Shown here: positions 1 through 8,370 of the stretch, in pieces
How the letters are laid out: each line of letters begins with the position of its first letter
How positions within the stretch are numbered: the first letter of the stretch is position 1
NCBI GenBank assembly: GCA_014138725.1
Contig: JACJID010000007.1
Span: forward strand, 310,001-374,000
DNA length: 64,000 bases
Reading direction: 5' to 3'
Origin: Kutzneria viridogrisea
GTDB lineage: Bacteria; Actinomycetota; Actinomycetes; Mycobacteriales; Pseudonocardiaceae
Notes under the pieces: model-generated
What the model was told of the DNA's origin: nothing
The model's input: only the letters and a program-made list of their open reading frames with translations
Databases searched by the model: none
Position numbers and translations under genes: made by a program

Positions 1-610
1 CGGCTGCCACGCCACCGGCGTCACCCCGTCCCGGCCACAGGCGGACTACATCCGGGCTCGGGCGGAGGAGACCGGTGTCACCGACCTGATCACGCTGCGG
101 CCGGGCTCGTTCACCGAGGTGGAGGTGGCCGGGCAGTTCGACGCGGTGACCATGCTCGGTTCGATCGTGCACATGCCCAACCGCACCGAGGTGCTGCGCA
201 AGGTGCACGGGCTGTTGCGGCGCAACGGATCGCTGTACCTGTCGGAGAGCTGCTTCCGCGACCACGCCACCTACCGGGAGTTCTCCCGGCGGCCGGGCAC
301 CACGCACGTCACCGAGGCAATCTTCGGGTTCGCCGACATGGTGCCGGTCTCGGTGCTGGTGGAGGCCGTGGAGTCGGCCGGGTTCAGCCTCACCGGGCTC
401 ACCGACCTCACCGCGCACTACCACCGCACCATCGAGCAGTGGGAGCAGCGGGTGCAGGAGCAGCGCGAGCGCGTCGAGCAGGTGGCGCCAGGTATGGGCG
501 AACCGCTGATCCGGTACCTGCGGACGGCCAACGCGGGCTGGGGCTACACCACCAAGCACTACGCGCTGAGCGCGCTGAAATCCCGGATGGGTCCGACGGA
601 GGCACCATGA
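1..610 (+). CDS. SAM-dependent methyltransferase, 5' end outside window
   Basis: The reading frame is open from base 2 to the stop at 608-610, so the gene begins upstream of the window and its N-terminus, with the glycine-rich SAM loop, is missing. The visible part reads as the C-terminal half of a class I methyltransferase of the cyclopropane-fatty-acid synthase / sterol or prenyl C-methyltransferase type. It has a post-motif segment FDAVTMLGSIVHM, then a lid helix region, and it ends in KHYALSALKSR, which resembles the end of CFAS-like enzymes. Its stop overlaps the next gene's start (ATGA at 607-610), so the two are translationally coupled. A methyltransferase coupled to an acyl-ACP desaturase-like diiron protein suggests modification of a lipid or acyl chain. 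The substrate cannot be assigned. Confidence 0.75.
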   Translation, partial: GCHATGVTPSRPQADYIRARAEETGVTDLITLRPGSFTEVEVAGQFDAVTMLGSIVHMPNRTEVLRKVHGLLRRNGSLYLSESCFRDHATYREFSRRPGTTHVTEAIFGFADMVPVSVLVEAVESAGFSLTGLTDLTAHYHRTIEQWEQRVQEQRERVEQVAPGMGEPLIRYLRTANAGWGYTTKHYALSALKSRMGPTEAP

Positions 611-1476
611 ACGACCCCCTGGCCGAGCCCCCGGCGCACCGGGTGCACCCGGGCATCGACCCCGCGCGGATGCGCGAGCTGACCAGCAGGGCCGTCAGCC
701 GCGCGAGTACCCGGCAGTGGTCGATCGAGGAACTGCCCTGGGCCTCGCTGCGGCCGGAGGAGCTCACCGACACCGATCGCTCGGTGGTCCGGTTCATCAC
801 CTTCATCGAGGACCACATCCCCGGCTACCTGACCTACTTCCTCGAGGCGTTCCCGGTCTCCGGCGGGGACCTGGCCATCGAGGAGTTCTGCTTCAACCGG
901 GAGTACTTCCGGTTCCTGATCTCCTGGGCCAACGAGGAGGAGCGGCACGCCTCGGTGCTGACCAGGTACCAGGTGGAGGCGGGCATCAACGATCCCGACA
1001 CGCTGATGTGGGAGCTGGCCGAGGAGGGGCGCAAGAAGTTCGCGCTGCCCTACGAGACCCCGGTGCAGGCCTTCACCTACACCCTGGTGCAGGAGAAGGC
1101 CACGCAGCTGTTCTACCAGCGGTTCAAGGCCGTGGTCACCGAGCCGGTGCTGCGCGACCTGCTGCACCGGCTGGCCAGGGACGAGGCCAGGCACTTCGCC
1201 TTCTACAGCGAACTCGTCGGCGCCTACGTGCAGCGGCACGGGCTCGCGGCGACGGTGCCCGACATCAAGGACGTGCTGGCCACCTTCCGGATGCCGTTGG
1301 CGGACACGCTCAAGGGGTACTGGCGGTGGTCGATGAAGATCACCGACGCCACCTCCTACGACCACACCGAGGCCTACGACGCGCTGGTCCGGCTGGTCGA
1401 CGACTTCGCGACCGCGGGCGGGCGCGCGGCCGGTGCGGACCTGACCGAGTTCGTGCACCGGATCCGCGCGATCTGA
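607..1476 (+). CDS. Ferritin-like diiron oxidase, acyl-ACP desaturase family
   Basis: This is a 289-residue soluble helical protein. It carries a four-helix diiron ligand set: a Glu in the IEDHIPGY helix, an EExRH motif (NEEERHAS), a Glu in VQEKAT and a DEARH motif. This is the arrangement of soluble acyl-ACP desaturases and related diiron N- or C-oxygenases. The family uses O2 and an external reductant to desaturate or hydroxylate an acyl or amino-acyl substrate carried on a protein. The ATG at 607 overlaps the stop of the upstream methyltransferase by four bases. It converges with the P450 gene on the other strand, with only 16 bases between the stops. Some natural-product enzymes with this fold are not fatty-acid desaturases, so the exact reaction is open. 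Confidence 0.75.
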   Translation: MNDPLAEPPAHRVHPGIDPARMRELTSRAVSRASTRQWSIEELPWASLRPEELTDTDRSVVRFITFIEDHIPGYLTYFLEAFPVSGGDLAIEEFCFNREYFRFLISWANEEERHASVLTRYQVEAGINDPDTLMWELAEEGRKKFALPYETPVQAFTYTLVQEKATQLFYQRFKAVVTEPVLRDLLHRLARDEARHFAFYSELVGAYVQRHGLAATVPDIKDVLATFRMPLADTLKGYWRWSMKITDATSYDHTEAYDALVRLVDDFATAGGRAAGADLTEFVHRIRAI

Positions 1477-1492
1477 GCACCCGCCGTCCCGC

Positions 1493-2773
1493 TCACCCGT
1501 CCGCGCGGACCGGCAGGCGGGCCAGACCCCGGAGGAGGATGCTGTTGTGCCAGCTCAGTTCGCTGGGGTCCACGGCGAGGGTGAGCGTGGGAAACCGTTC
1601 CAGCAGAACGCGGAAGGCGATTTCCCCTTCGAGCCGGGCCAGCGCCGCACCAAGGCAGTGGTGGATGCCGTGGCCGAAGGCCAGGCTGCCGCCCCTGGCG
1701 CGGTCCAGGTCCAGTTCCCCGGGCCGCTCGAACAGTTCCGGATCCCGGTTGGCCGAACCGATGCCCAGCAACACGACCTCCCCGGCCGGGATCGTCGTGC
1801 CGCCGATGGTCACCGGTTCGGCGGCGAACCGCATGGTGGCCACGTTGACCGGGCTCTCCAGCCGGAGGAACTCCTCCACGGCCCCGGGCAGCAGCGCCGG
1901 GTCCGCGCGCAGCCGCGCCAACTGCCCGGGATTGCGCAGCAGCGCGAGCACCCCGCTGCCGATCAGGTTCACCGTGGTCTCGTGCCCGGCCACCAGCAGC
2001 AGCGAGGCCATCGCGGTGGCCTCGACGTGGGTCAGGCGGTCGGCGTCCTCGTCGGGAGCCAGGATCGCGGAAAGGATGTCCGCGCCGGGGTTGGCCAGCT
2101 TGTCGGCCACCAACTGGTTGAGGTACTCCCCCATCGCGGCCGAGGCCGCCGCGTGCTGCTCGGGCGAGGCGGCGGACAGGATCGTGTGCGACCAGCTGCC
2201 GAACTCCCTGCGCCGACCCTCGGGCACGCCCAGGATCTCGCAGATCACGGTCATGGGCAACGGGAACGCGTAGTCCTCGACCAGGTCGACGGCCTGCTCC
2301 CCGGCCGCCAGCCTGGCCGCCATCGCCTCGGTCAGCTCGGTGGCCAGTGCCTCGATGCGCGGGCGCAGCTGGCCGATGGCCCGTCCGGTGAACGCCTTGT
2401 TGACCAGCTTGCGCAGCCGGGTGTGCCTGGGCGGATCGGAGTTGAGCATGTGGTCGTGCAGCGCCATGTCCGCGCTCGCGGCGTCCTCGGGGATCCCCGA
2501 GGCGCGGCGGATGACCTCGGCCAGCCTGCCGGCGTCCTTGACCAGCCGGGGATCGGTCAGCCCGGCGCGGACGTCCTCGTACCGGGTGACCAGCCAGAAC
2601 GACGGCCCCAGCGGCATCCGCGCCCTGGTCACCGGCCGCTGGGTGCGCAGCAGCTCGTAGAGGGGGTACGGGTCGGCCGTGAAGCTGTCGTCGAGCAGGA
2701 CCACGCCATCGGCCGGGTCCAGCACCAGGCTGGTCGACCCCGGGTTCTGCGCTGGGCACGAAGGTGTCGGCAT
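1493..2773 (-). CDS. Cytochrome P450 (bacterial class I)
   Basis: This is a 426-residue P450 of normal bacterial length. The I-helix oxygen-binding motif is AGHETT, the K-helix ExxR is in EEFLRLESPV, and the haem-binding loop is FGHGIHHCLG with the cysteine thiolate ligand. I chose the ATG at 2773 because it follows an AGGAGA ribosome-binding site at good spacing. An upstream in-frame extension is low-complexity and unlike P450s. It would need ferredoxin and ferredoxin-reductase partners, none of which are in the window. It is transcribed divergently from a second P450, and the 221-bp gap probably holds both promoters. A role in tailoring the nearby non-ribosomal peptide is possible, but four unrelated genes lie between. 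Confidence 0.9.
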   Translation of the reverse strand: MPTPSCPAQNPGSTSLVLDPADGVVLLDDSFTADPYPLYELLRTQRPVTRARMPLGPSFWLVTRYEDVRAGLTDPRLVKDAGRLAEVIRRASGIPEDAASADMALHDHMLNSDPPRHTRLRKLVNKAFTGRAIGQLRPRIEALATELTEAMAARLAAGEQAVDLVEDYAFPLPMTVICEILGVPEGRRREFGSWSHTILSAASPEQHAAASAAMGEYLNQLVADKLANPGADILSAILAPDEDADRLTHVEATAMASLLLVAGHETTVNLIGSGVLALLRNPGQLARLRADPALLPGAVEEFLRLESPVNVATMRFAAEPVTIGGTTIPAGEVVLLGIGSANRDPELFERPGELDLDRARGGSLAFGHGIHHCLGAALARLEGEIAFRVLLERFPTLTLAVDPSELSWHNSILLRGLARLPVRADG

Positions 2774-2994
2774 ACCGACGGTTCTCCTCTCGGTCGAGGT
2801 CGAGAAACCAGCTCTGCCAGCGGAATTCCGGCGGCAGCGGTGACCGGGCGCCATGCACGAGTCCTGCTCGGGAGCAGGAGCAAACCCCGCGACGGTAGCA
2901 ACAGCGGCCCCGGACACCGTTCGCACGAAAGGCTTTCTGGGGCTTTCCCCAGTCCCGGCGCCGCCCGCGGACGGACCCACCGACACAGGACAGG
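2774..2994. promoter_or_regulatory. Shared intergenic region of two divergent P450 genes
   Basis: These 221 bases separate the start codons of the two P450 genes and must contain both promoters. I saw a clear ribosome-binding site on the minus side (GAGAGGAGA before 2773) and GGACAGG on the plus side before 2995/3001. I did not find a convincing -10/-35 pair or operator. Confidence 0.4.
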
Positions 2995-4197
2995 ATGGAC
3001 ATGACCGCACTCTTCGATCCGCGCGATCCGGCGGTGCGCAGCGACCCGTACCCCATCTACCGGCGGCTGCGCGAGACCGATCCGATCCACCAGTCGCACT
3101 TCGGCTACTGGGTGCTCTCGCACTACGCCGACGTGGACGCGGTGCTGCGCGCGCCCGGGGTCTCCAGCGAGTTCTACCGGAACACGACCTGGGCCCAGCG
3201 CCGCGGCGGCGTGGACAGCCCGCTCGTGCGCAGCGTGCGGAACTGGATGCTCATGCTGGACGGGCCCGCACACCGGCGGATCCGCGGCGTGATCAGCAGG
3301 GTGTTCACCCGCGGCGCCGTGGAACGGCTACAGCCGCGCGTGGCCGCCGAGGCCAACCGGCTGCTCGACGCCGTGGGCGAGGGCGAGACCGACCTGATCG
3401 ACAGCCTCGCGCTGCCCCTGCCGGTCACCGTGACCTGCGAGCTGCTCGGCCTGCCCACGGACAACCGGGACCAGTGCAGGCACTGGACCGAGCAGATCAG
3501 CCGCGTGATCGACCCCTCGATCACCGCCGAGGACACCGTGGCGATGAACCGGGCGGAGACCGAGTTCCGCGAGTACGTCACCGGTGAGCTCGACCGGCGC
3601 AGGTCCGCGCCCCGGGAGGACATCCTGTCCCTGCTCGTGCACGCCGAGGTGGACGGTGTGCGCCTGACCGACCACGAGATCATCGCCAACGTGCTGTTCC
3701 TGTTCGTCGCGGGCCACGAGACCACGGTGAACCTGGTCGGCAACGGGTTGCTGGCGCTGCTGCGTCACCCCGACCAGCTCCAACTGCTGCGCGAGGATCC
3801 CGAGTTGATCCCCGGCGCCATCGACGAGATCACCCGGTACGACGCACCCGTGCAGATCGTCTCCAGGCTGTTGGACGAGGAGGTCGTGCTCGACGATGCC
3901 GTGCTCCCCGCCGGGGCCAAGGTGATGCTGCTGTTCGGGGCGGCCAGCCGCGATCCGGCGCGCTACGCCGACCCCGAGCGCCTGGACGTGACCCGCACCG
4001 GGATCAAGACGCTGGCCTTCAGCGGCGGCCCGCACTACTGCCTCGGCGCAGCCCTCGGCAAGATGGAGACCGCCGTCGTGCTGGCGGAACTGCTGCGGCG
4101 CTACAGCAAGATCGAGCTGACCGGCGAGGAGTTGGGCTGGCGGCCCAACGTCAGCTTCCGCGGCCTCCAACGCCTGCCGCTGCGGCTCATGCACTGA
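2995..4197 (+). CDS. Cytochrome P450, second of a divergent pair
   Basis: This is a 400-residue P450. It has the I-helix motif AGHETT, ExxR in DEITRYDAPV, and the haem loop FSGGPHYCLG with its cysteine ligand. It lacks a membrane anchor, as usual for soluble bacterial P450s. The start could be the ATG at 2995 or the ATG at 3001; the GGACAGG stretch is better spaced for 3001, and the difference is two residues. It is about as divergent from its neighbour as two separate CYP families, so it is probably not a recent duplicate. The substrate is unknown. Oxidation of the NRPS product, or of a product made by the left-edge enzymes, are the two obvious options. Confidence 0.9.
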   Translation: MDMTALFDPRDPAVRSDPYPIYRRLRETDPIHQSHFGYWVLSHYADVDAVLRAPGVSSEFYRNTTWAQRRGGVDSPLVRSVRNWMLMLDGPAHRRIRGVISRVFTRGAVERLQPRVAAEANRLLDAVGEGETDLIDSLALPLPVTVTCELLGLPTDNRDQCRHWTEQISRVIDPSITAEDTVAMNRAETEFREYVTGELDRRRSAPREDILSLLVHAEVDGVRLTDHEIIANVLFLFVAGHETTVNLVGNGLLALLRHPDQLQLLREDPELIPGAIDEITRYDAPVQIVSRLLDEEVVLDDAVLPAGAKVMLLFGAASRDPARYADPERLDVTRTGIKTLAFSGGPHYCLGAALGKMETAVVLAELLRRYSKIELTGEELGWRPNVSFRGLQRLPLRLMH

Positions 4198-4223
4198 TCC
4201 CCGCGCGCCCTCAGCCTGCCTAA

Positions 4224-4235
4224 TACCTTTAGGTA
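4224..4235. promoter_or_regulatory. Short inverted repeat TACCT-TT-AGGTA, candidate operator
   Basis: Perfect 5-nt arms surround a 2-nt centre, in an A+T-richer patch 50 bases before the zinc-finger gene at 4285. That gene shares a run with a TetR regulator (4776), so this may be its autoregulatory operator. The arms are short and the assignment is tentative. Confidence 0.35.
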
Positions 4236-4284
4236 GATGCTTAATAGGTGGTCCCATTTGGCGAGCACCTGTAGACTGCTGCCT

Positions 4285-4779
4285 ATGAGACCGGCCAGTG
4301 AACCCGACATCCGCGCGTCCTTCGTCAACTGCACCAAGGGCGAGGCGAAGCGGCTGGCCGTGCCCAGGGACCTGGCCGCGCGGCCATGGGAGGACCTGGA
4401 CTTCCTCGGGTGGCGGGAGCCCGCCGCACCACAGCGGGCCTACCTGGTCACCGAGTCCGGCGACGGGTTCGTGGGGGTCGCGCTGCGGCTGGCCGCGCCC
4501 TACGCCGGGCGGGGACGACGCAGCATGTGCTCGCTGTGCCTGACCACGCACCCGGGGGACGGGGTCTCGCTGATGACCGCGCGGCGAGCGGGACAGACCG
4601 GGCAGCAGGGCAACTCGGTGGGCGCCTACATCTGCACCGACCTGGACTGTTCGCTGTACCTGCGCGGGAAGAAGCGGGTCGACCCCGGCGGGCGGCTTCG
4701 TGAGTCGATCACGCTGGCGGAGCAGATCGAGCGGACCACGGCCAACCTGGCCGGTTTCCTGGGCAAGGTGCTCGGGTGA
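4285..4779 (+). CDS. FBP/FusB-like C-terminal zinc-finger protein
   Basis: This 164-residue protein has a Cys4 treble-clef zinc site: CSLC in the centre (after RRSM) and C-x4-C in YICTDLDCSLYLRGKKR. This is the arrangement of the FBP / FusB C-terminal domain. In FusB-type proteins this domain binds elongation factor G and helps release it from the ribosome, and some members give fusidic acid resistance. Here only the zinc-finger type of protein is present, as is common in actinomycetes, and its target has not been shown. The ATG at 4285 is preferred over an upstream in-frame ATG because the family similarity begins here. The stop overlaps the GTG of the following TetR gene (GTGA), so they are co-translated. 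Confidence 0.75.
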   Translation: MRPASEPDIRASFVNCTKGEAKRLAVPRDLAARPWEDLDFLGWREPAAPQRAYLVTESGDGFVGVALRLAAPYAGRGRRSMCSLCLTTHPGDGVSLMTARRAGQTGQQGNSVGAYICTDLDCSLYLRGKKRVDPGGRLRESITLAEQIERTTANLAGFLGKVLG

Positions 4780-5387
4780 CCGCGCGCAGGCCGGGACTGA
4801 CCACGCGACGCCTGGCCCAGGCGGGCGCCGAACTGGCCGACGAGGTGGGCTTCGAGAACGTGACCGTCTCGGCGCTGGCCAGGCGGTTCGAGGTCAAGGT
4901 CGCGAGTCTGTACTCGCACGTGAAGAGCTCGCAGGACCTCAAGACCGAGATCGCCCTGCTGGCACTGGAGGAGCTCGCCGACCGGGGCGCCGCCGCGCTG
5001 GCCGGGCGGGCGGGCAAGGACGCCCTGACCGCCCTGGCCAACGTCTACCGCGACTTCGCCAGGGAGCACCCCGGCCGCTATGCCGCGGCCCAGCTGCGGC
5101 TCAGCCCGGAGGCGGCGGCCGCCAGCGCCGGTGGCCGGCACGCACAGATGACGCGGGCGATCCTGCGCGGCTACGACCTGACGGAGCCGGAGCAGACGCA
5201 CGCGGTCCGGCTGCTGGGCAGCGTCTTCCACGGCTACGTCAGCCTGGAACTGTCCGGCGGGTTCAGCCACAGCGCCCCGGACTCGCAGGTGACCTGGACG
5301 AGGATCCTGGACGCCCTCGACGCCCTGCTGCGGAACTGGCCCGCACCGGCGGAGCCGGACCACGCGAACACTTCGACCAACAGGTAG
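4776..5387 (+). CDS. TetR/AcrR-family regulator (WHG-type C-terminus)
   Basis: This is a 203-residue regulator. The N-terminal helix-turn-helix lies in roughly residues 8-55, with VTVSALARRFEVKVASLYSHVKSS as the recognition region. The C-terminal ligand-binding part contains FHGYVSLELSGGF, typical of the WHG subclass of TetR proteins. It starts with GTG at 4776, overlapping the stop of the zinc-finger gene. Four bases after its stop the SGNH hydrolase begins. The three genes therefore form one operon, which this protein probably represses. The ligand is unknown. Confidence 0.85.
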   Translation: MTARRPGLTTRRLAQAGAELADEVGFENVTVSALARRFEVKVASLYSHVKSSQDLKTEIALLALEELADRGAAALAGRAGKDALTALANVYRDFAREHPGRYAAAQLRLSPEAAAASAGGRHAQMTRAILRGYDLTEPEQTHAVRLLGSVFHGYVSLELSGGFSHSAPDSQVTWTRILDALDALLRNWPAPAEPDHANTSTNR

Positions 5388-5391
5388 AGCG

Positions 5392-6567
5392 ATGCACAGC
5401 AAGCACGACTGGATCACCACGCCCGTCACCGCGGACCTCCTGCGCGGCGCCATCGAGGTGGAGCGCACCGAGCACGGCGTGCTGCCGCACCGGCTGCCCG
5501 CCTGGGCCCGCGCCCAGTACTCCGACGGGCAACTGGCCATGGCCGAGTCCCAGCCCTCCGGGGTACGGCTGGTCTTCCGCACCAGGGCCACCGCCGTCGA
5601 ACTGGACGCGCGGCCCACCAAGCGGGCCTACGTGGGCGTCCCACCCCTCCCGGACGGCCTGTACGACCTACTCGTCGACGGCCGCCTGGTCGGCCAGGGC
5701 AGCGTTCCGGGCGGAAACACGCTGACCATCGACATGGCCACCGGGACCGCCGAGCACCAGCCCGGCCAGGCTGGCACCCTGCGCTTCACCGGCCTGCCCG
5801 AGGGCGTCAAGGACCTCGAGATCTGGTTGCCGCACAACGAGACCACCGAACTCCTCGCCCTGCGCACCGACTCGCCCGTCGAGCCCGCACCGGACCGGGG
5901 CCGCCGGGTGTGGCTCCACCACGGCAGCTCGATCAGCCACGGCTCCAACGCCGCCAGCCCCACCACCATCTGGCCCGCGCTCGCCGCCTCGCTCGGCGGC
6001 GTGGAACTGGTCAACCTGGGCATGGGCGGCAGCGCCCTGCTCGACCCGTTCACCGCCCGCACCATGCGCGACACCCCCGCCGACCTGATCAGCGTCAAGA
6101 TCGGCATCAACCTGGTCAACGCCGACCTGATGCGCCTGCGCGCCTTCACCCCCGCCGTGCACGGCTTCCTCGACACCATCCGCGAAGGCCACCCCAGCAC
6201 GCCGCTGCTGGTCGTCTCGCCCATCCTGTGCCCCATCCACGAGGACACGCCCGGTCCCAGCGCCCCGGACTTCAGCACCGGCCAACTGCGGTTCCGGGCC
6301 ACGGGCGATCCGGCGGACCGTGCGAGCGGGAAACTGACCCTGGGCGTCATCCGGGACGAACTGGCCCAGATCGTCGCGCAGCGGGCCGCCCAGGATCCGA
6401 ACCTGCACTACCTGGACGGCCGCGCGCTCTACGGTGAGTCGGACTCCACCGAGTTGCCGCTGCCCGACGACCTCCACCCGGACGCCGCCACCCACCGCCG
6501 CATCGGCGAGCGCTTCGCCAAGCTGGCCTTCACCGCCAACGGCGCCTTCGTGGGCCTCGGCGCCTGA
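5392..6567 (+). CDS. SGNH/GDSL-type esterase with N-terminal beta domain
   Basis: This 391-residue protein has a beta-rich N-terminal part (about 1-165) followed by an SGNH hydrolase fold. The nucleophile block is HHGSSISHG instead of GDSL, the Gly block is NLGMGGSALL, the Asn block is KIGINLVN, and the C-terminal Asp-His pair is in DDLHPD. No signal peptide is visible, so it is probably cytoplasmic. The family deacylates esters of sugars, lipids or small molecules. It sits four bases after the TetR gene and is probably under its control. Its stop faces the cobalt permease gene from the other strand. Confidence 0.8.
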   Translation: MHSKHDWITTPVTADLLRGAIEVERTEHGVLPHRLPAWARAQYSDGQLAMAESQPSGVRLVFRTRATAVELDARPTKRAYVGVPPLPDGLYDLLVDGRLVGQGSVPGGNTLTIDMATGTAEHQPGQAGTLRFTGLPEGVKDLEIWLPHNETTELLALRTDSPVEPAPDRGRRVWLHHGSSISHGSNAASPTTIWPALAASLGGVELVNLGMGGSALLDPFTARTMRDTPADLISVKIGINLVNADLMRLRAFTPAVHGFLDTIREGHPSTPLLVVSPILCPIHEDTPGPSAPDFSTGQLRFRATGDPADRASGKLTLGVIRDELAQIVAQRAAQDPNLHYLDGRALYGESDSTELPLPDDLHPDAATHRRIGERFAKLAFTANGAFVGLGA

Positions 6568-6570
6568 AAC

Positions 6571-6591
6571 CTGGTTGGTGGGCCCGACCAG
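6571..6591. terminator. Convergent hairpin between esterase and permease genes
   Basis: CTGGTTGG and CCGACCAG form an 8-bp stem with one G-U pair around TGGGC, exactly filling the gap between the two convergent stops. It could terminate both strands. There is no T-run. Confidence 0.45.
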
Positions 6592-7701
6592 CTACTGGTG
6601 GCCGATCCCCTGGCCGAACCGCGTGGTCCAGCGCTGTTCCACCCCGGCGATCCGCCAGTAGGCGATGGCCACCGCCCACACCGCGACGAACAGGCCCACG
6701 ATGACGAACCCGACGTTGTTGAGGTCCAGGTCGGCGATCCAGCCCGTGACCGGGTCGGTGAGGCCGAGCTTGTCCCGCAGCAGGCCGATCAGCTCGATGC
6801 TGCCGATCAGCAGGGCGACGGCCACCGACAGGCCGGTGATCACGATGTTGTAGTAGACCTTGCGCACCGGGTTGGCGAAGGCCCACTGGTAGGCGAAGTT
6901 CATGAACGTGCCGTCCAGCGTGTCCAACAGGGTCATGCCCGCGGCGAACAGCAGCGGCAGCACCACGATCACGTACCACGGCAGCCCGCTGGCGGCCCCG
7001 CTGCCCGCCAGCACCAACAGCGTGACCTCGGTCGCGGTGTCGAAGCCGATCCCGAACAGCAGCCCAACCGGGTACATCTGGCCCGGCCGGCTGATCGAGC
7101 GGGTGACCCGGCCCAGGAAGCGGTTGAACAGCCCGCGCTCGTTGAGCCTGGCCTCCAGTTCGGCCTCGTCGAAGCGGTCGTGGCGCATCGAGCGCCAGAC
7201 CCGCACGATGCCCACCAGCGCCACCAGGTTCAGCGCGCCGATCAGGTACAGGAACAGCCCGGACACGCTGGTGCCGATCAGCCCGAGGACCTGGTGGGTG
7301 CTGGAGTCCTCGTCGGTGAGCGTGCCGACCACGCGGGTGCCGACCGCGATCAGCACCGCGAGTACCAGCACCACCGTCGAGTGGCCGAGGGCGAACCAGA
7401 ACCCGACCGACACGGGCTTCTTGCCGTCGGCCATCAGCTTGCGGGTGGTGTTGTCGATGGCGGCGATGTGGTCGGCGTCGAAGGCGTGCCGCAGCCCGAG
7501 GGTGTAGGCGGTGACGCCCAACCCGATGCCGAACACCTGGGTGCCCACCGCGTAGTGGCCGGGGATGACGGCGAGCAGCAGCATGCCCCAGGCCACCACG
7601 TGCAGCAGGGCGATCACGGCGAACACCCCGCCGATGCGCACCCAGTCCCGCCGGGTGCCCAGCATCGGGGTGCGGGCGGGAGCGCGGTCAGTCGCGGACA
7701 T
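6592..7701 (-). CDS. NiCoT-family cobalt/nickel permease
   Basis: This is a 369-residue polytopic membrane protein with about eight predicted transmembrane helices. The family signature RHAFDADHIAAIDN is in the second helix region; its H-x4-DH residues select Ni2+ or Co2+. A second signature is GLLFGIGFDTATE. The protein imports Ni2+ and/or Co2+ with high affinity. A cobalamin riboswitch in its leader strongly suggests that cobalt for B12 synthesis is the physiological substrate. The ATG at 7701 has a GGGAGG ribosome-binding site at seven bases. An in-frame upstream extension would run into the riboswitch and is not real coding sequence. Confidence 0.9.
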   Translation of the reverse strand: MSATDRAPARTPMLGTRRDWVRIGGVFAVIALLHVVAWGMLLLAVIPGHYAVGTQVFGIGLGVTAYTLGLRHAFDADHIAAIDNTTRKLMADGKKPVSVGFWFALGHSTVVLVLAVLIAVGTRVVGTLTDEDSSTHQVLGLIGTSVSGLFLYLIGALNLVALVGIVRVWRSMRHDRFDEAELEARLNERGLFNRFLGRVTRSISRPGQMYPVGLLFGIGFDTATEVTLLVLAGSGAASGLPWYVIVVLPLLFAAGMTLLDTLDGTFMNFAYQWAFANPVRKVYYNIVITGLSVAVALLIGSIELIGLLRDKLGLTDPVTGWIADLDLNNVGFVIVGLFVAVWAVAIAYWRIAGVEQRWTTRFGQGIGHQ

Positions 7702-7854
7702 GCCGACCGCCTCCCGTTCCGGGACGGGTGGCGGCGAGCGGGGGCTGGCGCACGGCTCTCTCCTCGTGAGCGTGGGGAGAGGTCCGGTGACCGGTCGCGA
7801 CCGTGAGCCCGCCCGAGCGACTCCGGACCTCGCGCGCGCCGGGCGGCACACGCA

Positions 7855-8078
7855 CCGGTGGCAGGTCTTCGGACTCGCGGGCACCCGCCGGATCACTCCG
7901 GCGGTCCTACTGGCCGTCGCTTCCCAGGCCGTGCGGCCCAGTGCTCGATGACGGCGGTCGTTCCCGCTCACCGCTGCGGGGCAGTCCCGGTCTCACACCG
8001 GGTTCCCTGTTGCCTCACCAGCTCGCGGGGAACTGGTGAACCACTGGCGGAGGCAGCCTAGCTGCCAACCAGTGGCAG
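7855..8078 (-). promoter_or_regulatory. Cobalamin (B12) riboswitch
   Basis: Read on the minus strand, the leader of the permease contains the conserved cobalamin aptamer elements in order. First comes a TGCCACTGG start paired over a long distance. Then come a GAGGCAACAGGGAAC stretch, CCGGTGTGAGACCGG, and the invariant GGGACTGCCCCGCAGCGGT core. The last element is the B12 box GAGTCCGAAGACCTGCC near 7859-7877. The permease ATG is about 150 bases further on, leaving room for an expression platform. The expected action is repression of the permease when adenosylcobalamin is abundant. Confidence 0.92.
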
Positions 8079-8126
8079 TTGACAGGCCGCGGGTCAGAAC
8101 GGCCTGGCCGTAGCGGCGACCGGGGG

Positions 8127-8158
8127 CTGTGCCCGAGCCGAGTTCGGCCCGGGCACAG
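8127..8158 (-). terminator. Terminator hairpin after mbtH
   Basis: CTGTGCCCGAGCC and GGCCCGGGCACAG form a 13-bp stem with one mismatch and a six-base loop, starting six bases beyond the mbtH stop. It separates the NRPS operon from the riboswitch transcript that follows on the same strand. It has no T-run, as usual in high-GC actinomycetes. Confidence 0.6.
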
Positions 8159-8164
8159 CGCTGG

Positions 8165-8365
8165 TCAGCTGTTGGCGGCCATCTGCTCGCGCAGGCTGCG
8201 CGGGCGCATGTCGGTCCACACCTCGTCCACGTAGCTCATGCACTCCTGCTTGCTGCCCTGCTTGCCCACCGCTCGCCACCCGGCGGGCACCTCGTTGTCC
8301 AGCGGCCACAGCGAGTACTGCTCCTCGTCGTTGACCAGCACCTGGTAGCTGATGTCGTCTCGCAC
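8165..8365 (-). CDS. mbtH: MbtH-like NRPS chaperone
   Basis: This small protein of 66 residues carries the full MbtH signature: [16 protein letters not shown] and [16 protein letters not shown], with the conserved tryptophans. MbtH-like proteins bind NRPS adenylation domains and are needed for their solubility or activity; with ten A domains in this operon the need is evident. I chose the GTG at 8365, which has AAAGGTGA five bases upstream. The GTG at 8374 would overlap the exporter stop as GTGA and is the alternative, giving 69 residues. It is the last gene of the NRPS operon. Confidence 0.95.
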   Translation of the reverse strand: MRDDISYQVLVNDEEQYSLWPLDNEVPAGWRAVGKQGSKQECMSYVDEVWTDMRPRSLREQMAANS

Positions 8366-8370
8366 TGTCG

